In this document: positions 6,480 to 8,948 of the stretch, piece by piece
How positions within the stretch are numbered: position 1 is the first letter of the stretch
How the letters are laid out: each line of letters begins with the position of its first letter
DNA from: Spirochaetales bacterium
GTDB taxonomy: Bacteria > Spirochaetota > Spirochaetia > Treponematales > Rectinemataceae
NCBI GenBank assembly: GCA_015657395.1
Contig: JADLKI010000008.1
Span: 229,057 to 238,004, forward strand
Direction: 5' to 3'
DNA: 8,948 nucleotides
Notes under the pieces: model-generated
Told to the model about the DNA's origin: nothing
Database searches by the model: none
The model's input: the letters and a program-made list of their open reading frames with translations, nothing else
Made by a program: the position numbers and the translations under genes

Positions 6480-7823
6480 ATGAGCTATTCAGATCCAACC
6501 CATTTGGGTATTATCGCTTGTCCTGGTGCGGAAGTATTCGCGAATCAAGTCATTCGAAAACTATCTGGAATCTATAAACATCGCTTTGCCAGAAAGGCAC
6601 AAGCTATCGCCGGACGTTATCATATTACACCTGAACTTGTTATAAGAAAAATAAATTTCGCAAACGATTGCAATACAGGCATGCTGTTCTTGGCAGGGGA
6701 CACCGATCATTATCGCCCGCCTCAATTTAAAATAAATGTACGACATACCTTTTTTGCAAATGGTGAAATAAAAACCGAAATTCTTGAATCCATCAGAGGC
6801 AGAAATATTTATATTTTCCAGGACATAGAGAACCATCAGCCAGTTGCTTTTAATGATGGCACCCTTTATAAAGTTCTCTCTGTAAATGATCATATCTTTA
6901 ACCTTTTTGTCGCCATCGATGCTGCAATGCAGGCAGGCGCGGCAGAAATCAATCTAGTGTTACCAATTTACCCTTATTCCAGGCAACACAAGAAAAAAGG
7001 AAGAGAAGGCTTGACCGCTGCACGTATAGGGAAAATGCTGGAAAGCCTTGGCGTCAATCGAATCATCACGCTTGATATCCACTCAAAAGAAATTGAGAAT
7101 GCCTTCGACCGCCTGCGAATGGAAAACCTTCATGCTTCTTTCCAGATTATTGATAAACTTATGTCCATCGTTGATATTGCAAAAGAAGAGATGGTGGTCT
7201 TGGCCCCTGACACTGGAGCTGTGGATCGCAATAAATTCTATGCAAATGCTCTCCAAAAACCATTAGCCTTACTTTACAAAGAAAGAGATTATTCAAAAGT
7301 TAGCCGAAACGCCACAGAAACAAATATCAGCGAAATGCGCTTGCTCGGCAATGTGACCAATAAAGTCGTATTTATGGCGGATGACATGATCGGCACAGGT
7401 GGAACTCTTATTAAAGCAATGAAATATCTCAAAGATCTCGGTGCGACAAAAGTAATCTGTGCAGTCAGTCTACCGCTTTTCTCAGGGAATGCAATTGAGG
7501 ACTTTGAAGCAGCCTATAGAGAAGGATTATTTTACAGGATCATAGGAACAAACGCCATTTACCACAATGAACTACTTAAAAAAGAATGGTATATCCAAAG
7601 CGATGTTACAGGCCTTTTTGCACAAGTAATCAGTCTGCTTCATCATAACAGGTCCCTGAGTTCTCTCTTGGATAATCGAGATGTTGTGGCACGGCTTATT
7701 AAAAGAAAGCTGGAAATCACAACAACCCCAAAACAGATGAATTCATCTCAAACACCACAGGGGGACGGAGGTTTGGACAACGATGATGATATTGTTCCCT
7801 ATGGCGCAGCCGATAAGCAATGA
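6480..7823 (+). CDS. Enlarged ribose-phosphate pyrophosphokinase-like protein (PRPP synthetase family)
   Basis: PRPP synthetase transfers pyrophosphate from ATP to ribose 5-phosphate, feeding nucleotide, histidine and tryptophan synthesis. Family landmarks are in order: FFANGEIKTEILESIRGRNI (91-110, the F-x-D-G-E and E-S-V-R-G region), PYSRQHKKKGREGLTAARIG (165-184, the A-R-Q-D-R-K region), LDIHSKEIENAF (198-209, the D-L-H-x-x-Q-I-Q-G-F-F signature), YKER (266-269, flexible-loop Lys and Arg) and the PRPP loop ADDMIGTGGT (300-309, usually D-D-M-I-D-T-G-G-T). At 447 residues it is about 130 longer than usual. Extra sequence lies at about 32-85, at about 117-135 and in a polar tail after about 410 containing DNDDD. 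GAGGGAAGG lies just before the ATG. The stop overlaps the next start by ATGA, so the two genes are probably translated together. Substitutions could mean altered regulation or a side activity. Confidence 0.88.
   Translation: MSYSDPTHLGIIACPGAEVFANQVIRKLSGIYKHRFARKAQAIAGRYHITPELVIRKINFANDCNTGMLFLAGDTDHYRPPQFKINVRHTFFANGEIKTEILESIRGRNIYIFQDIENHQPVAFNDGTLYKVLSVNDHIFNLFVAIDAAMQAGAAEINLVLPIYPYSRQHKKKGREGLTAARIGKMLESLGVNRIITLDIHSKEIENAFDRLRMENLHASFQIIDKLMSIVDIAKEEMVVLAPDTGAVDRNKFYANALQKPLALLYKERDYSKVSRNATETNISEMRLLGNVTNKVVFMADDMIGTGGTLIKAMKYLKDLGATKVICAVSLPLFSGNAIEDFEAAYREGLFYRIIGTNAIYHNELLKKEWYIQSDVTGLFAQVISLLHHNRSLSSLLDNRDVVARLIKRKLEITTTPKQMNSSQTPQGDGGLDNDDDIVPYGAADKQ
7762..7771 (-). repeat. SCTCYGTCCC motif copy 9 (CCTCCGTCCC, then CC)
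   Basis: In the polar tail of the PRPP synthetase-like protein (GDGGL); left arm of the 13-bp inverted repeat. Confidence 0.8.
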
Positions 7824-8470
7824 GGCTATTCCTCCGTCCCCCTTTGAATCGAAAGGGGATTCTCGCCTTTGATCTTGACGGGACACTCTATGAGAATGCC
7901 GCGTATATCATGTTCCAAGAGGAAAGCCAAGTAAAGAAACTCGCTGATTTCTTGCATCTCTCTTATGACGATACCTATTTTCACATAAGACAGATAAAAC
8001 AACAAAGAAAAAACTGCGGTTTGCCGCCAACAAGTCTGGCTAATATTTTCAAAGAATTGGATGTCCCTTTTAATCTGATAATCGATTGGAGGAACAATGA
8101 ATTCCATCCATCGGACTGGCTATCCCACGACGCGTTATTGCTGGAAGCCCTTTCTGCCCTGAGGACCTCTTATGCTTTAGGAATCATCACCAACAATCCC
8201 CATATTGTCGCTGAAGCAAGTCTAAAAGCTTTAGGAGTATTAGAATTACTTAATATTATTATTGCCCTTGATGACACATATACATCAAAGCCCGATCCTG
8301 TTCCCTTTAAAACTTTAATAAGGGAAGCAAAACAAGAACCAAAAAACTGTTTTGTTATCGGAGACAGATATAACATCGATATTGAACCCGCTTTAGCCGA
8401 GGGAATGAATGGCATATTGGTAGACAGCGTGAAAGATATTTATCGTATGCCACAAATCATGCTCTCCTGA
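7820..8470 (+). CDS. HAD-superfamily hydrolase (phosphatase), coupled to the PRPP synthetase-like gene
   Basis: The 216-residue haloacid dehalogenase-type hydrolase has all four motifs: FDLDGTLY (nucleophile D18 and acid/base D20), ITNN (T124), SKPDP (K157) and GDRYNIDIEPA (D182, D187 for magnesium). The helical insert between motifs I and II (about 25-110) is a C1 cap, as in pyrimidine 5'-nucleotidases and beta-phosphoglucomutase/phosphoglycolate phosphatase relatives. It probably dephosphorylates a small phosphorylated metabolite in the cytoplasm. The ATG overlaps the upstream stop (ATGA, 7820-7823) and has no clear ribosome site, so translation probably depends on re-initiation. Coupling to a PRPP synthetase-like protein suggests a phosphoribosyl or nucleotide substrate, but that is inference. 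No other good start exists before the DLDGT motif. A copy of the repeated motif lies in codons 4-8. Confidence 0.9.
   Translation: MRLFLRPPLNRKGILAFDLDGTLYENAAYIMFQEESQVKKLADFLHLSYDDTYFHIRQIKQQRKNCGLPPTSLANIFKELDVPFNLIIDWRNNEFHPSDWLSHDALLLEALSALRTSYALGIITNNPHIVAEASLKALGVLELLNIIIALDDTYTSKPDPVPFKTLIREAKQEPKNCFVIGDRYNIDIEPALAEGMNGILVDSVKDIYRMPQIMLS
7831..7840 (+). repeat. SCTCYGTCCC motif copy 10 (CCTCCGTCCC, then CC)
   Basis: In codons 4-8 of the HAD gene (FLRPP); right arm of the 13-bp inverted repeat. Confidence 0.8.
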
Positions 8471-8486
8471 TCTCTGCGCAAAAGAC

Positions 8487-8514
8487 GTCTCTGCATGAGG
8501 TTCTTCTCAGAGAC
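8487..8514. terminator. Weak hairpin between convergent genes, possible bidirectional terminator
   Basis: GTCTCTG (8487-8493) and CAGAGAC (8508-8514) are perfect 7-base inverted repeats with a 14-base loop, in the 62-base gap between the convergent HAD and KDG-kinase genes. No T-run follows on either side, so only position and symmetry support a terminator role. Confidence 0.3.
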
Positions 8515-8532
8515 ATTCACAGCAGCGAATTA

Positions 8533-8948
8533 TTATCTCTGAACTCGTCCTGAAGCGTCCCCTCCAAGGAGCTTTTCAACTTCTCCTTTTTCAATAAGGG
8601 CAAAATCCCCCGGAATAGAATGTTTGAGGCATGAGAGCGCAACAGCATATTCCAATGCCGCATGCGGATCTTTCAATGTAATCAGACCGTATATGAGGCC
8701 AGCCGCAAAACTGTCCCCTGCACCAACTCTGTCAACGATATCCGCGATATGATATGTACGCGACACGAACCTCTGTCCCCGAGTAACAAGCATTCCAGAC
8801 CAATCATTATAATCCGCCGAAAAACTTTCGCGCAGAGTCACAGCAGCCATTTCAGCTTTGGGGAAATGCTCTAAAGCTCTCTCGCACATGGCTTGATATG
8901 CATCAATATCTATTCTTCCATTACCTACCGCTGACGGACCCTCAATCC
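8533..8948 (-). CDS. kdgK: 2-dehydro-3-deoxygluconokinase (PfkB family), C-terminal part
   Basis: This kinase phosphorylates 2-keto-3-deoxygluconate to KDPG, the step joining pectin and sugar-acid breakdown to KDPG aldolase. Only the last 138 codons are present; the frame is open at the right edge. The PfkB signature 2 is seen as DRVGAGDSFAAGLIYGL, containing the catalytic Asp of GAGD. The following CLKHSIPGDF and the terminal GDASGRVQR are characteristic of KdgK-type kinases rather than fructokinase or ribokinase, which is why the symbol is given. The first codons in the window read IEGPSAVGNGRIDIDAYQAM, upstream of an internal ATG at 8889 that should not be taken as the start. The gene converges on the HAD gene with a 62-base gap. 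One motif copy (CCTCTGTCCCC, 8770-8780) encodes part of RGQRF. Confidence 0.88.
   Translation of the reverse strand, partial: IEGPSAVGNGRIDIDAYQAMCERALEHFPKAEMAAVTLRESFSADYNDWSGMLVTRGQRFVSRTYHIADIVDRVGAGDSFAAGLIYGLITLKDPHAALEYAVALSCLKHSIPGDFALIEKGEVEKLLGGDASGRVQR
8770..8779 (+). repeat. SCTCYGTCCC motif copy 11 (CCTCTGTCCC, then C)
   Basis: Inside the kdgK gene, encoding RGQRF. Confidence 0.8.

Larger units (their letters stand above)
7759..7843. repeat. 13-bp perfect inverted repeat around the PRPP synthetase-like/HAD gene overlap
   Basis: AGGGGGACGGAGG (7759-7771) and CCTCCGTCCCCCT (7831-7843) are exact reverse complements, 59 bases apart. They are two copies of the window-wide SCTCYGTCCC motif in opposite orientation. 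The left arm encodes part of QGDGGL in the polar tail; the right arm encodes FLRPPL at the start of the HAD protein. In mRNA the arms could pair and enclose the ATGA start/stop overlap. Confidence 0.7.

Noticed and set aside
8549..8718. Further GTCCCC sites (near 8556 and 8712) and GGACAGAG near 6073 as extra motif copies
   Set aside because: They match only part of SCTCYGTCCC, so they were left out of the count to keep it strict.
8533..8889. ATG at 8889 as the start of the sugar kinase
   Set aside because: The frame continues upstream to the window edge with PfkB-like sequence, so this Met is internal.

Overview
The window is a bacterial chromosome segment of moderately low GC. Hand counts of 60-base stretches give about 27-45 % in most genes, with one gene clearly richer. 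It carries six recognisable protein genes, two of them cut by the window edges, and one broken REP-associated transposase. I see no rRNA, tRNA, CRISPR array, phage gene or intact insertion sequence. The gene set (RocB-like M20 hydrolase, long-chain acyl-CoA ligase, exported M20D amidohydrolase, XdhC-like protein, enlarged PRPP synthetase, HAD phosphatase, KDG kinase) suggests a heterotroph living on amino acids, peptides and sugar acids. A spirochaete or similar anaerobe is my guess, but no marker gene supports it.

Layout: 1-1251 (-) holds most of a RocB-like peptidase, with its 3' end outside the window. 1317-3266 (-) is a long-chain acyl-CoA synthetase lying just upstream of it in transcription, so the two may be co-transcribed. 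3379-3866 (+) is a RAYT (HUH/Y1) transposase with one frameshift immediately before its NHIHF metal-binding motif. 3867-4139 has no convincing gene but carries two inverted repeats, one a strong hairpin at the end of the next gene. 4140-5393 (-) is an exported M20D amidohydrolase, richer in GC than its neighbours, with its own promoter. 5520-6338 (-) is an XdhC-family protein. 6339-6479 is a divergent promoter region. 6480-7823 (+) is an enlarged ribose-phosphate pyrophosphokinase-like protein whose stop overlaps by ATGA the start of a HAD hydrolase (7820-8470, +). 8533-8948 (-) is the C-terminal part of a 2-dehydro-3-deoxygluconokinase whose 5' end is outside the window.

The most unusual signal belongs to no gene. 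A 10-base motif, SCTCYGTCCC (reverse complement GGGACRGAGS), occurs 11 times in 8.9 kb, about once per 0.8 kb, where under 0.1 copy is expected by chance. Copies occur on both strands, in five of the six possible codon phases and in all six intact or edge-truncated protein genes, so protein similarity cannot explain them. None lies in the transposase remnant or in intergenic DNA. The density and lack of strict polarity resemble DNA uptake sequences. A recombination, methylation or repeat-family role is also possible. Two copies form a 13-bp perfect inverted repeat around the overlap of the PRPP-synthetase-like and HAD genes.
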